64,000 nt of DNA. It comes from Caulobacteraceae bacterium (GTDB lineage: Bacteria > Pseudomonadota > Alphaproteobacteria > Caulobacterales > Caulobacteraceae). Position numbers and translations under genes: made by a program. Of the stretch, positions 51,366-61,601 are shown one piece after another. The DNA lies in NCBI GenBank assembly GCA_947476325.1, contig CANJPZ010000010.1, positions 1 through 64,000 on the forward strand, in the 5' to 3' direction. The notes beneath the pieces are model-generated. The model had not been told where the DNA came from. It saw only the letters and a program-made list of their open reading frames with translations, and made no database searches. How positions within the stretch are numbered: position 1 is the first letter of the stretch; each line of letters begins with the position of its first letter.

Positions 51366-53761
51366 AATTCACCCTCTCCTGGCTGAAGACCCACCTCGAT
51401 ACTGAAGCGACTGTCGCGCAGGTCGTCGACGCCATGACCATGGCGGGGCTGGAGGTCGAGCATGTCGACGATCCGGCCTCGAAACTGGCCGCCTTCTCGG
51501 TCGCGAAGATCGTTGAGGCCGTGCAGCACCCCAACGCTGACCGCCTGCGCGTCTGCCAGGTCGATACCATCGACGGGCGCAAGGAAATCGTCTGCGGCGC
51601 GCCCAATGCGCGGGCGGGTCTGGTGACCATCTACGCCCCTATCGGCGCCTATGTTCCCGGCCTGGGCGTGACCCTGGTTGAAAAGCCGGTGCGCGGCGTG
51701 GTCTCCAACGGCATGCTGTGTTCGGGCGCCGAACTGGAGCTGGAAAGTCAGGCCGACGGCATTCTGGAGCTGGACGCGGGCCTGGCTGTCGGAACCCCTG
51801 CCGCCGAGGTGTTCGGTCTTGAAGCTGTCATTGACTTCGAGGTCACTCCCAACCGGCCGGACTGGCTGGGCGTGGCCGGCATCGCGCGCGATCTTGCGGC
51901 GGCGGGTCTGGGCAAACTGAAGGACCTTGACGTGCCGGTTCAGCATGGGGCCTTCCCGTGTCCGATCAGGATCAAGGTCGATGGGGTTGTCTGTCCGGTG
52001 TTCGCCGGCCGGGTGATCCGCGGCGTCACGAACGGGCCTTCGCCGGCCTGGTTGCAGGACCGCCTGCGCTCGATAGGACTTCGGCCGATCAACGCCCTGG
52101 TCGATGTGACCAACTTCATCAGCTTTGATCGCGCCCGGCCGCTGCACGTCTATGACGTGGCCAATCTTTCCGGCGACACGGTGGTGGCGCGCAAGGGCCA
52201 GCACAGCCAGATCGGCGACGAGCACCTGATCGCCCTGGACGGCAAGACTTACGACATCGGCCCGGAGATGTGCGTCATCGCCGACGCCGGCGGCGAGCGC
52301 CCGATCGGCCTGGGCGGTGTCATGGGCGGCGCCTCGACCGGCTGTTCGGAAGCCACAACCGACGTCTTCATCGAGAGCGCCTATTTCGACCCGATCACCA
52401 CCGCCCAGACGGTGCGCGACACCGGCATCAATTCCGACGCGGCATACCGCTTCGCGCGCGGCGTTGATCCGGGTTTTGTCGATGATGGCATCGAGCTGGC
52501 GACAAAGCTGATCCTCGAGATCTGCGGTGGTCAGGCCTCCGAGCGCGTGATTGAGGGACAGGTTCCGGCTCCGCCCACCACCATCGAACTGCCGCTGGAC
52601 TATGTGAACCGGCTGACCGGTCTGGATGTGCCGGCCGCGCGGATCAAGCAGATCCTTTCCGCCCTCGGGTTCGATCTGGCCTACGAGGATGGCGCTCTCG
52701 GTTTCATTCCGCCGACCTGGCGGCGTGATGTTGAGGGCAAGGCCGACCTGGTCGAGGAAGTCGCCCGCATCGTCGGGTTCGGCGCCTTGCCGGCCACGCC
52801 CCTGCCTCATGTCGCGGCCCAGCCCGGCGGCGTGTTGACCTCCCGTCAGGCCCGCGCCCGTATCGCCCGCCGGGCCCTGGCGGCGGCAGGATTCAACGAG
52901 GCCGTCACCTGGTCGTTCACGGCGCGCAAGACCGCGCTGCTGTTTGGAGGCGGCGCCGACGCGCTGGTGCTGGCCAATCCGATCGCGGCCGATCTGGACT
53001 GCATGCGTCCCTCGGCCCTGCCAAACTTGATCGAGGCGGCGATGCGCAACGCCAATCGCGGTTTTGCCGACTGCGCCCTGTTCGAGATCGGTCCGGTGTT
53101 CGACAGCGATGAGCCTGCCGGGCAGCGCACAACGATCACCGCCCTGGTTTCGCCGGACCCGGCGCGGCGCTGGGACGGCGCCAAGGCTGATCCGCTGTTT
53201 GCCCTGAAGGCCGAACTGATGGCGCTGCTGGACGAGATCGGCGCGCCTGTTGGCTCACTGCAGACTGTCCAAGACGAGGCCTCGCCGGCGTTCCACCCCG
53301 GCCGCTCGGCCCGGCTGAAACTGGGACCCAAGACCGCGGTCGCCGAGTTCGGGGAACTGCACCCCGGCGTTCTGGCCGCCATGGGCGTCGACGGGCCGAT
53401 GTACGGTTTCGAAGTGGCGCTGGATGTCATTCCGGCCGCGAAGGCAAAGGGCAAGTCGCGGGCGAAGCTCGATCTGCCGGCCCTGATGCCGCTGCGCCGC
53501 GACTTCGCCTTCCTGGTGGCGGCCGATGCGCCCGCCGGTGATCTGGTGCGAGCGGTGAGCGGGGCCGACAAGACCCTGATCGCCGGCGTTTCGGTGTTCG
53601 ACCTCTATCAAGGGGCGGGCGTGCCCGAGGGGATGAAGTCCCTCGCCATCGAGGTGACCATCCAGCCGAGGGAGGCGACCCTGACCGACGCCGAGATCGA
53701 AGCCTTGTCTGCAAAGATCGTCGCGGCGGCTGAAAAATGCGGCGGCCGATTGCGCACCTAG
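51362..53761 (+). CDS. pheT: Phenylalanine--tRNA ligase beta subunit
   Basis: The 799-residue partner subunit has [17 protein letters not shown] at the start, a tRNA-binding EMAP-like domain ([13 protein letters not shown]), B3/B4 editing domain ([12 protein letters not shown]), B5 and a C-terminal anticodon-binding FDX-ACB domain ([15 protein letters not shown]). Full length for the family. Translationally coupled to pheS. Confidence 0.97.
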   Translation: MKFTLSWLKTHLDTEATVAQVVDAMTMAGLEVEHVDDPASKLAAFSVAKIVEAVQHPNADRLRVCQVDTIDGRKEIVCGAPNARAGLVTIYAPIGAYVPGLGVTLVEKPVRGVVSNGMLCSGAELELESQADGILELDAGLAVGTPAAEVFGLEAVIDFEVTPNRPDWLGVAGIARDLAAAGLGKLKDLDVPVQHGAFPCPIRIKVDGVVCPVFAGRVIRGVTNGPSPAWLQDRLRSIGLRPINALVDVTNFISFDRARPLHVYDVANLSGDTVVARKGQHSQIGDEHLIALDGKTYDIGPEMCVIADAGGERPIGLGGVMGGASTGCSEATTDVFIESAYFDPITTAQTVRDTGINSDAAYRFARGVDPGFVDDGIELATKLILEICGGQASERVIEGQVPAPPTTIELPLDYVNRLTGLDVPAARIKQILSALGFDLAYEDGALGFIPPTWRRDVEGKADLVEEVARIVGFGALPATPLPHVAAQPGGVLTSRQARARIARRALAAAGFNEAVTWSFTARKTALLFGGGADALVLANPIAADLDCMRPSALPNLIEAAMRNANRGFADCALFEIGPVFDSDEPAGQRTTITALVSPDPARRWDGAKADPLFALKAELMALLDEIGAPVGSLQTVQDEASPAFHPGRSARLKLGPKTAVAEFGELHPGVLAAMGVDGPMYGFEVALDVIPAAKAKGKSRAKLDLPALMPLRRDFAFLVAADAPAGDLVRAVSGADKTLIAGVSVFDLYQGAGVPEGMKSLAIEVTIQPREATLTDAEIEALSAKIVAAAEKCGGRLRT

Positions 53762-53806
53762 GTCTGCCGGCTTTCCACGATCCGGCAGTCAGGATAACAA
53801 GGTGCC

Positions 53807-54337
53807 ATGATCAAACCGATGCTAGAGCGCTGGCTTGAAGCTGGCCTGTTCGCCAGCCGATGGCTGATGGCGCCGTTCTATGTGGGACTTCTGGGCGCCC
53901 TGCTGGCGTTGATGGGCGCGTTCTTCCAGGAACTGGTCCACGAGGCGCCACATCTGCTGGCCATGACGCCCAACGATGCAATTCTGCTGGCCCTGTCGCT
54001 CATTGACCTGTCGCTGGCGGCCAATCTCGTGCTGATCGTCATTTTTTCGGGCTATGAGAACTTCGTCTCCAAGATCGATGTCCGTGGGCACGAAGACCGC
54101 CCGGAGTGGATGGGAACGGTCGACTTTTCGGGCCTGAAGCTGAAACTGATCGCCTCGATCGTGGCCATCAGTGGCATAGCGCTGCTCAAGGGGTTCCTGG
54201 AAATTACCGACCCGGCACAGGCCGTGGATCAGGATCACCTGATGTGGATGGTGACCATTCATCTGACCTTTGTCGGTTCGGGCGTGATTTTGGCCCTCAT
54301 GGACTTTCTGACCAGCAAGTCGGGCAAAAAGCACTGA
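53807..54337 (+). CDS. UPF0114/YqhA-family membrane protein
   Basis: A 176-residue inner-membrane protein with four membrane segments (about 18-40, 55-84, 104-128 and 140-166). FSGYENFVSKID and SSIVAISGI-like IASIVAISGIALLKGFLEI are the YqhA signature. Function is unknown. Confidence 0.88.
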   Translation: MIKPMLERWLEAGLFASRWLMAPFYVGLLGALLALMGAFFQELVHEAPHLLAMTPNDAILLALSLIDLSLAANLVLIVIFSGYENFVSKIDVRGHEDRPEWMGTVDFSGLKLKLIASIVAISGIALLKGFLEITDPAQAVDQDHLMWMVTIHLTFVGSGVILALMDFLTSKSGKKH

Positions 54338-54391
54338 ACCGACCGCCGGCCCAGCCGTTTCAGTACAGTCCTCCCGTACTGAAAGGCGCTC

Positions 54392-54574
54392 ATGACTGAT
54401 CCAGCCACGCCGGCCGAACCCGCCCCGCCTATGGAAGAGCCGGCCTTTGCGCCGACTCCTGAGGTTGATCCCGTCGCGCCCGAGGAACTGCCGCCGGAGG
54501 GACCGATGATCGATCCCGGCGAATGGCGGCCGCATGATCTTTCGCCGCTCGCCAGGTACCAGATGAGCCTTTGA
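54392..54574 (+). CDS. Small acidic Pro/Glu-rich protein
   Basis: A 60-residue protein (MTDPATPAEPAPPMEEPAFA at the start) with 19 Pro and many Glu, no signal or membrane helix, ending LSPLARYQMSL. GAAAGG lies before the ATG. Located 23 bases before mutY. No family recognised; its composition suggests a disordered protein. Coding status is probable but not certain. Confidence 0.5.
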   Translation: MTDPATPAEPAPPMEEPAFAPTPEVDPVAPEELPPEGPMIDPGEWRPHDLSPLARYQMSL

Positions 54575-54597
54575 TCGGTGCATGATAATGGGGGTGA

Positions 54598-55599
54598 GTG
54601 AATTCCACGCCCGAGATCCGCACAGCGCTGCTGGCCTGGTACGACGCCAACCGGCGCACCCTGGCCTGGCGCAGCGATGCGCCAGATCCCTATCTGGTCT
54701 GGCTGTCCGAGATCATGCTGCAGCAGACGACGGTGCCGCATGCGACGCCCTATTTCCTGGCCTTTGCGCAACGGTGGCCGACGGTATCCAAGCTGGCCGC
54801 TGCGCGAGACGAGGACGTCATGGCCGCCTGGGCGGGTCTTGGCTACTACGCCCGCGCGCGCAACCTGCTGGCTTGCGCAAGGGCCGTGGCGAACGATCAT
54901 GGCGGGGTGTTTCCCGATACCGAAGAGGGCCTGCGAGGTCTGCCGGGCGTAGGCCCTTATACGGCGGCGGCGGTGGCGGCGATCGCCTTTGACCGTCCGG
55001 CCAATGTGGTCGACGGCAATGTCGAGCGGGTGATGGCGCGGCTGTATGCGGTCGAGACGCCGTTGCCGGATGCGAAGGGCGAACTGAAGGCGCTGGCCGC
55101 CAGGCTGGTCACGGCTGAGCGGCCGGGCGACTGGGCCCAGGCCCTGATGGATCTGGGGGCGACGATCTGCCGGCCCAGGTCGCCTCTGTGCGAGCGGTGC
55201 CCGCTGGCGGCGTTCTGCCAGGCGCGGGCCGGGGGCGAGCCGGGGGCCTATCCGCGGCGCAGCGCCAGGGCGGCGCGGCCCAGGCGCTATGGCGCGGTCT
55301 ATGTCCTGACCGACGGCGTCGATCTGGCGGTGGTTCGCAGGCCGCCCAGGGGGCTGCTGGGCGGCATGCTGGGTCTGCCGACCAGTGACTGGACAGATCA
55401 GCCCGCGGCATCTCACGCGCCGCCCGCGCCGGCCGACTGGCGCCCGGCCGGCGAAGTGGAACACGTCTTCACGCACTTTACCCTGACATTACAGGTATTT
55501 GTGGCGAGCGGCCGGGCCTGGGCGGGCGAGTGGACGGCCGATCCGGGCAGCCTGCCCAGCGTCTTCCTGAAAGCGGTCAGGCTGGCCGGACGGGCCTGA
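54598..55599 (+). CDS. mutY: A/G-specific adenine glycosylase
   Basis: The 333-residue repair enzyme removes adenine opposite 8-oxoguanine. Catalytic Glu38 (SEIMLQQT) and Asp139 (VVDGNVERV) align with known MutY residues; HhH region LPGVGPYTAAAV; [4Fe-4S] cysteines in CRPRSPLCERCPLAAFC (C-x6-C-x2-C-x5-C). The C-terminal NUDIX-like domain recognises 8-oxoG. A GTG start at 54598 gives the family N-terminus. Confidence 0.96.
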   Translation: MNSTPEIRTALLAWYDANRRTLAWRSDAPDPYLVWLSEIMLQQTTVPHATPYFLAFAQRWPTVSKLAAARDEDVMAAWAGLGYYARARNLLACARAVANDHGGVFPDTEEGLRGLPGVGPYTAAAVAAIAFDRPANVVDGNVERVMARLYAVETPLPDAKGELKALAARLVTAERPGDWAQALMDLGATICRPRSPLCERCPLAAFCQARAGGEPGAYPRRSARAARPRRYGAVYVLTDGVDLAVVRRPPRGLLGGMLGLPTSDWTDQPAASHAPPAPADWRPAGEVEHVFTHFTLTLQVFVASGRAWAGEWTADPGSLPSVFLKAVRLAGRA

Positions 55600-55601
55600 C
55601 C

Positions 55602-56033
55602 CTAGCCGAACGCGATCACGGCGATGAGCACTGTGGCCGTGGAGACCAGGCCGCTGACCCGCCCGGCGACCATCATGGTCTTTGTCGCCGCGACGTCGCC
55701 AGCCTCGACCTGCTTGGCCGCGCGCACGGTGATGGCGATCGAGACCAGCAGCATCAGGACAAAGACCATCTTCACCCAGAACCAGGGGGTCAGGGCCGAC
55801 AGGTTCGAATAGCGCATCCAGACCAGCAGCGGCCCGGTGACCAGCATGACGATCAGGCCGGTGGTGGCGATGCGCGACATGGCGTGATGCAGCTTCCAAA
55901 GCGTGGGCCGGGTTTCGGCCGTGGCCGTACCGATGGCCGGACCGATCTGAGAATTGGAGATCCCGCCGCCAAGGCCCGCCACCAGGCCCAGCAGGTGCAG
56001 CCACAACGCAAACTTGTAGAAGTCCTCGTCCAT
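55602..56033 (-). CDS. Four-helix integral membrane protein
   Basis: The 143-residue protein has four hydrophobic helices (about 8-25, 52-72, 83-106 and 120-142). A perfect AGGAGG lies before the ATG. A conserved-looking first helix WLHLLGLVAGLGGG and a histidine pair (KLHHAMSR) recall CopD/heme-type small membrane proteins, but no firm family call is made. It abuts mutY convergently with two bases between stops. Confidence 0.75.
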   Translation of the reverse strand: MDEDFYKFALWLHLLGLVAGLGGGISNSQIGPAIGTATAETRPTLWKLHHAMSRIATTGLIVMLVTGPLLVWMRYSNLSALTPWFWVKMVFVLMLLVSIAITVRAAKQVEAGDVAATKTMMVAGRVSGLVSTATVLIAVIAFG

Positions 56034-56068
56034 GATCAGCCTCCTGGTTTCGCTGGCCGCGCCGGTGA

Positions 56069-56619
56069 TCAGTCCGGCGATTCAGCCTTTTCCTCCGGGT
56101 CGGGATTGAGTTCGGGGCATTCGCCGCTGGTGTTGGCGTCCCGGACCTTCGAGAAGGCGCCGGCTTTCATTTCGAAGGTTTGCCAGATGCAGCTCTTCCA
56201 GTCGTCGCTGGGCCAGCGGGCGACGAAGAGGCTGCTGTTCGGGCGGTAGGCCATTTCCACTGAACCGGTCCTGGCGCCACCGACGGGCGCCTCGAGGATC
56301 CGGCCGGTCTTCAGGTCGGTGAGGTAGCCGTAGCGGCATCCCGTTCCGCAGCCGACTTCCGCCACAGCGTAATGGCCGGCGAAGTTCGCGCCGTGCTTGA
56401 CCGCCTCGCCGATGCGGGTGCGGTATTCAGCGAACGGGCGCTGGTCGCCCGTGTACGCAGGCATTACGGCCGGGCCGGTGAACACCTCGACCGGATAGGC
56501 CTCGAAATTGGTGAGCGGCGCGGCGGCGGGCGCGGTTGCCGCGGCGGCCGGCGGCGCCTTGGCCTCGCAGGCGCCAAGCGCTAGGACGGCCGTCAACAGC
56601 AACCCGGACTTCATCGTCA

Positions 56620-56620
<1 letters not shown>
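56069..56620 (-). CDS. Putative lipoprotein coupled to ccrM
   Basis: The 183-residue protein has lipoprotein signal (LLTAVLALGAC, Cys18), an Ala/Pro linker and a globular part with GANFAGHYAVAEVGCGTGCRYGYLTDLKT. Four more cysteines could form disulfides. Its ATG shares one base with the ccrM stop (TGATG), indicating coupled translation. ATG 56614 is an alternative start. Function unknown; similar hypothetical proteins with the NFAGHY motif are exported. Confidence 0.82.
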
Positions 56621-57747
<1,127 letters not shown>

Positions 57748-57762
57748 TTAGCGAAAGGTTAA
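57748..57762. promoter_or_regulatory. CtrA-like binding box upstream of ccrM
   Basis: TTAG-N7-TTAA differs by one base from the CtrA consensus TTAA-N7-TTAA. It lies 49-63 bases before the ccrM start and could also serve the divergent histidine kinase gene. In Caulobacter CtrA activates ccrM. Confidence 0.7.
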
Positions 57763-57952
57763 GCTGAGAATTCGATCCGCCACAATCATGCCGCGAAAAC
57801 AGGCGCCTTCCGCCCAAGACTTCATCGACCGTCTGCGTCGCGCGCAAACCCTTGCAGGACAAGCCTTCGTTGTAACCGGGGGTTAATTCTTGGCGGGCCT
57901 TGGTTCCGGCGGGCGACAGGAGGCGTCGCCGAACAACAGGTCCGGGTGTTCC

Positions 57953-59650
57953 ATGGGAGCGAGCGTAAAAGACGGCGCGGTGGCGGGCTTTGTCGCCGGC
58001 CTGTGGCGTGAAGCCGCCAGGCGCATGCAGACCGAGGTCACCCTGCGTGGCTCCAACCACCTGGCGATCTCGCGCGCGGAGGCCCGGGCCGTGCGCGCCG
58101 AGGACCGGCTGCGCGAGGCTCTGAACGTACTGCCCGAGGGCATCGTCTTCCTCGACGCCGAAGGGCGATACGTTCTGTGGAACCAGGCCTACGCCGAGAT
58201 CTACGCCAAGTCCGCCGACCTGTTCCGCGAAGGCGTCAAACTGGCCGACACCTTGCGCATCGGCGTCGAGCGCGGCGACTATCCGCAGGCCATCGGCCGC
58301 GAAGAAGACTGGCTGGCCGAGCGTCTGGCGCTGCTGAACAATCCGGGCGACCGGCATGAACAACAGCTGGCCAACGGCCGCTGGATCATGATCGAGGAGC
58401 GCCGAACCAAGGACGGCGGCGCCATCGGCATCCGCATCGACATCTCGGAGATGAAGGCCCAGGAGGCCCGCCTGGAAGCGGCGCTGGCCGAGGCCCGGGC
58501 CGCCAGCCAGGCCAAGAGCGACTTCCTGGCCAACATGAGCCACGAGATCAGAACGCCGCTGAACGGCGTTGTCGGCCTGGCCGACGTGCTGTCGCGCACC
58601 AGCCTGGACGAGAGCCAGCGCGAACTGCTGGGCACGCTGATGGCCTCGGCGGGCGACCTGAACAACCTGCTGTCCGACCTGCTGGACTTCAGCAAGGCCG
58701 AGGCCGGCAAGCTGGAGCTGGAAGAGGCCGAGTTTGATCTGGGCGCCGTGACCGAGCGCTGTGCGGGTCTGTACCGGCCGCAGGCGCAGGCCAAGGGCCT
58801 GGACCTGACCCTGACCATGACGGCGGACGCAGCCGGCTTCGTGCGGGGTGATCCGGCCCGGGTGCGGCAGATCCTCAACAACCTGATCTCCAACGCCGTG
58901 AAGTTCACGACCAAAGGCGGCGTTTCCGTGTGCGCATCGCGCAACGCCGCCGGCGCCTGCGTGATCAGCGTTCGTGACACCGGTCCCGGGTTCGATCCGG
59001 CCCAGGCCGAGCGTCTGTTCGCCCGGTTCGAACAGGCCGACGGGTCGACCACCCGCCAGTTCGGCGGCACGGGTCTGGGTCTGTCCATCTGCCGCCAGCT
59101 GGCCGGGCTGATGGGCGGGAGCGTAACGGCCGAAGGCATTCCTGGCGTCGGCGCCTGTTTCACCGTGGTTCTGCCCCAGCCGCCGGTGGCGGCGCGCGAG
59201 GCGGCCGAACCGGTCGCCGCTGGGCCTGAAGGCACGGACGAGGCCGCCGACGAAGGCGCGCCGCTCAGGGTGCTGCTGGTCGACGACAACGCCACCAACC
59301 GCAAGGTGGTTGAACTGATGCTGGCCCAGGTCGGGGCGGAATCTGTGGCCTGCGAGAACGGCCAGGAGGCGGTCACCGCCTTTGTCCACGAGGCCTTTGA
59401 CCTGATCCTGATGGATCTGCAGATGCCGGTCATGGACGGCATTTCGGCCACCCGGGCGATCCGCGAGATCGAGCGGGTGGAGAGCCGGCCGCGCACACCG
59501 CTGATCGTGCTGTCGGCCAATGTCGCGGCCTCTGACCGGGCGGCGACGGGTGAGGCCGGGGCCGACGCCCACATCGGCAAGCCGATCCGGGCCGAGGAGC
59601 TGTTCTCGACCATCGGCGGGGTTCTGGACGGCGAGGCGGCGGCGGCCTGA
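57953..59650 (+). CDS. Hybrid sensor histidine kinase
   Basis: A 565-residue cytoplasmic kinase: N-terminal coiled helix, PAS-type domain (about 50-165, NVLPEGIVFLDAEGRYVLWN), HisKA with His197 in NMSHEIRTPLNG, HATPase with NNLISNAVKFT, DTGPGFDP and GGTGLGLSI, then a receiver with phospho-acceptor Asp488 (LILMDLQMPVMDG) and Lys in GKPI. No membrane span is seen. ATG 57953 was chosen; a TTG at 57890 in frame is possible. Divergent from ccrM with a shared CtrA-like box, so a cell-cycle link is possible. Confidence 0.93.
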   Translation: MGASVKDGAVAGFVAGLWREAARRMQTEVTLRGSNHLAISRAEARAVRAEDRLREALNVLPEGIVFLDAEGRYVLWNQAYAEIYAKSADLFREGVKLADTLRIGVERGDYPQAIGREEDWLAERLALLNNPGDRHEQQLANGRWIMIEERRTKDGGAIGIRIDISEMKAQEARLEAALAEARAASQAKSDFLANMSHEIRTPLNGVVGLADVLSRTSLDESQRELLGTLMASAGDLNNLLSDLLDFSKAEAGKLELEEAEFDLGAVTERCAGLYRPQAQAKGLDLTLTMTADAAGFVRGDPARVRQILNNLISNAVKFTTKGGVSVCASRNAAGACVISVRDTGPGFDPAQAERLFARFEQADGSTTRQFGGTGLGLSICRQLAGLMGGSVTAEGIPGVGACFTVVLPQPPVAAREAAEPVAAGPEGTDEAADEGAPLRVLLVDDNATNRKVVELMLAQVGAESVACENGQEAVTAFVHEAFDLILMDLQMPVMDGISATRAIREIERVESRPRTPLIVLSANVAASDRAATGEAGADAHIGKPIRAEELFSTIGGVLDGEAAAA

Positions 59651-59983
59651 TTTCGTCAGCAAGCGGCCGTTTTCGGCCAGCCAGACTGCGCAAACTGTCG
59701 CGATTTGACAGCCAAACACCGGAATCCGGCCGCGCGCGTCCGCCAGAGCATAGATTCGGTCCAAAAAAAACCAGCGCCTTTTCAAAGGCATATGTAAAAA
59801 CCGTCAGCATTATGCAAGGTGCGCGCGATTTTGGCGGAATTGGGATTGGCCCGTTCATGCCGGGAACCGCGCCACGGCGGCGGCCCGGCGCCTAGGGCGC
59901 GCGGCGTATGTCAGACGAAATTGCCCTTCAGCCCCGGCGAATTTCGGTCCTATGCTCGGCCCGGTTTCAGGGGAGGCAGGATC
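59651..59983. other. 333-bp gap between hybrid kinase and YbjQ-like gene
   Basis: No convincing gene is seen. A GGCCG-TTTT-CGGCC hairpin (59666-59679) may end the kinase transcript. TTGACA occurs at 59705-59710 but lacks a good -10. A-rich and GC-rich stretches alternate, and two GANTC sites (GAATC, GATTC) lie at 59722-59756. The last 20 bases hold the GGGGAGG ribosome site of the next gene. Confidence 0.5.
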
Positions 59984-60307
59984 ATGATCGTCACAACCAC
60001 CGAGAATGTGCCCGGCTATCGGGTGCGCGAGGTCAAGGGCCAGGTGTTCGGGCTTGTGGTGCGCAGCCGCGGGCTGGGCGGCAATATCGCCGCGGGCCTG
60101 AGGTCCATCTTTGGCGGCGAGATCAAGGAATACACATCGCTGCTTGAGCAGGCGCGCCAGCACGCCACCGACCGGCTGGTCAAGAACGCCCAGGTCATGG
60201 GCGCCAACGCCGTGGTGATGATGCGCTTCGATTCCACCGAGATCGCCCAGTACATGTCCGAGATCGTCGCCTATGGCACGGCGGTGGTTCTGGAAAAGGC
60301 GGACTAG
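59984..60307 (+). CDS. YbjQ/UPF0145-family protein
   Basis: A 107-residue protein of the YbjQ fold: TTENVPGYRVREVKGQVFGLVVRS, then GGEIKEYTSLLEQARQHATDRL and NAVVMMRFDS. Members form pentamers; function is unsettled. ATG 59984 follows GGGGAGG. Followed after four bases by a small membrane gene. Confidence 0.92.
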   Translation: MIVTTTENVPGYRVREVKGQVFGLVVRSRGLGGNIAAGLRSIFGGEIKEYTSLLEQARQHATDRLVKNAQVMGANAVVMMRFDSTEIAQYMSEIVAYGTAVVLEKAD

Positions 60308-60311
60308 GGCC

Positions 60312-60605
60312 GTGCCGCGGATCGCCCTGATCATCGTCAGCGCCGTGCTGCTGGCGGGCGCGCCGGCCCTGTTCCTGATCGGCCAGGCCTGGCCGGCGGC
60401 CTGTGTCGTCACCCTGGAAGCGGGCCTGGTGCTGGCCGCCATCGTCTTCGAGCGGCGCCGCTACAAGGCCGTGCTGGACGCTCCGCCGACCGGCGAAGGC
60501 TGGGCCATGACCGACGAGCGCTTCATCGATCCGGAGACGGAGGTGGAGACGGTGGTCTGGTTCAACGCCCGGTCCGGAACGCGAGCCTATGTGAGGGCGG
60601 GGTAG
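60312..60605 (+). CDS. Small membrane protein downstream of YbjQ
   Basis: A 97-residue protein with two hydrophobic segments (about 4-22 and 27-45) and a charged C-terminal tail (RRRYKAVLDAPPTGEGWAMTDERFIDP from 48 on, visible in part). A GTG start at 60312, four bases after the YbjQ stop, indicates an operon. No family recognised. Confidence 0.72.
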   Translation: MPRIALIIVSAVLLAGAPALFLIGQAWPAACVVTLEAGLVLAAIVFERRRYKAVLDAPPTGEGWAMTDERFIDPETEVETVVWFNARSGTRAYVRAG

Positions 60606-60661
60606 GGATTGGCGCCGCCGGACCGCCCTGAACCGGCCGCCCGCGCCGGCGTTTGCCTTTC

Positions 60662-61102
60662 ATGACCCCGACCGTCGAGGTGCTCGACCCCTTGTCGCCA
60701 GAGCATGACCGCCACCACATCATCTGGCGGCAGGTCGAGGTTGTGCGGCGGCTGTCGGACCGGGTGGTGGGCGTCGGCCCGTTCGGCGTGGGGATGGATG
60801 GCCTGCTGACCTTTATCCCGCTGGTCGGCGGCGCCTACAGCCTGGGGGCCGGCGGCTATCTGCTGGTCCAGGCGTTCCGGGCCAGGGCGAAGGGCGCGAC
60901 GATCGGCGTGATGGCGGTCTATCTGGCCGCCGACCTGATGACCTCTGAAATCCCGCTGATCGGCGACCTGATCGACCTGGCCCTGCCGGCCCACCAGATG
61001 GCGGGCCGGGCGCTGCAGAAAGACATCGAGGCCCGTTACGGCGCCCCGCCCGAGATCATCGCCCGCGGCAAGCGGCCGTGGTGGAAGCTGTGGGGACGGT
61101 GA
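60662..61102 (+). CDS. DUF4112 family membrane protein
   Basis: A 146-residue protein. RVVGVGPFGVGMDGLLTFIP and LVGGAYSLGAGGYLL, then TSEIPLIGDLIDLALPAHQM are DUF4112 hallmarks. Two or three membrane segments. Function unknown. ATG 60662 is the first methionine in frame near the domain. Likely in the same unit as the preceding two genes. Confidence 0.88.
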   Translation: MTPTVEVLDPLSPEHDRHHIIWRQVEVVRRLSDRVVGVGPFGVGMDGLLTFIPLVGGAYSLGAGGYLLVQAFRARAKGATIGVMAVYLAADLMTSEIPLIGDLIDLALPAHQMAGRALQKDIEARYGAPPEIIARGKRPWWKLWGR

Positions 61103-61162
61103 GGGGCGGGTGCGTGCAGATTTTTCTAGCGCCCGCCTTGGCGCCTGGTTTACGCCGCCGCC

Positions 61163-61333
61163 GTGACTGACCCTGCGCCCCCCATCCCCCAGAGGCCGCG
61201 CAAGCCGGACGAGCTGGAATGCTGCCACCGGGGCTGTGAGCGGTGCATCTTTGACTATTACGACATCGCCCTGGAGCGCTGGGAGGCGCGGGTGCGGGCG
61301 ATGGGTCTGGATCCTGAGGCGCTGGGGGGGTGA
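61163..61333 (+). CDS. Oxidoreductase-like domain protein (56 residues)
   Basis: GTG start at 61163. The short protein has QRPRKPDELECCHRGCERCI then FDYYDIALERWEARV. The CC-x3-C-x2-C cluster with upstream Pro/Lys is the hallmark of the Oxidored-like family (OXLD type), which may bind a metal. Short, so easily missed. Followed by repeats. Confidence 0.8.
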   Translation: MTDPAPPIPQRPRKPDELECCHRGCERCIFDYYDIALERWEARVRAMGLDPEALGG

Positions 61334-61377
61334 GGATAGTCTCCTCTCCCCTAATGGGACCTGTGGCATTGCTGGTC

Positions 61378-61440
61378 GTGCGTCCTTCGAGACGCCGCCC
61401 TTCGACGGGCTCAGGACGGCTCCTCAGGATGACGGTCACT
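61378..61440. repeat. Dispersed intergenic repeat (GTCCTTCGAGACGC type)
   Basis: The stretch begins GTGCGTCCTTCGAGACGC, passes TTCGACGGGCTCAGG and ends CTCCTCAGGATGACGG. This palindromic style is common between genes in Caulobacterales and Rhizobiales genomes. First of three unlike repeats packed between the small CDS at 61163 and the aminotransferase. Confidence 0.6.
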
Positions 61441-61488
61441 TTGAAATTGCACTACTTTTCGTCATGCTCGCGGCGCGGACGCGCCGCC

Positions 61489-61530
61489 CCTCACCCGGCC
61501 TCTCCCCGCACGCGGGGAGAGGAAGTGATG
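61489..61530. repeat. Inverted repeat CCTCTCCCCG / CGGGGAGAGG
   Basis: CCTCTCCCCG and CGGGGAGAGG form a 10-bp perfect hairpin with a tiny loop (GCACG area), preceded by CCCCTCACCCGG. Typical REP-like element; second of three in this gap. Confidence 0.7.
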
Positions 61531-61552
61531 GAAGCGCGAACGGCCCCTCCAC

Positions 61553-61598
61553 CGTTTCGCGGTCCCCCTCCCCTGCGGGGCAGGGGAGGGGTTTGGGA
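61553..61598. repeat. Inverted repeat CCCCTCCCCTGC / GCAGGGGAGGGG
   Basis: CCCCTCCCCTGC and GCAGGGGAGGGG (around GGG) form a 12-bp stem next to the aminotransferase stop. On the minus strand no T-run follows, so it is a REP-like hairpin more than a terminator; it may protect the message end. Confidence 0.65.
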
Positions 61599-61601
61599 TG
61601 A

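Noticed and set aside
57788-57886. 32-codon ORF between ccrM promoter and kinase
   Set aside because: No ribosome site and no similarity; it lies in a regulatory region and could be chance.
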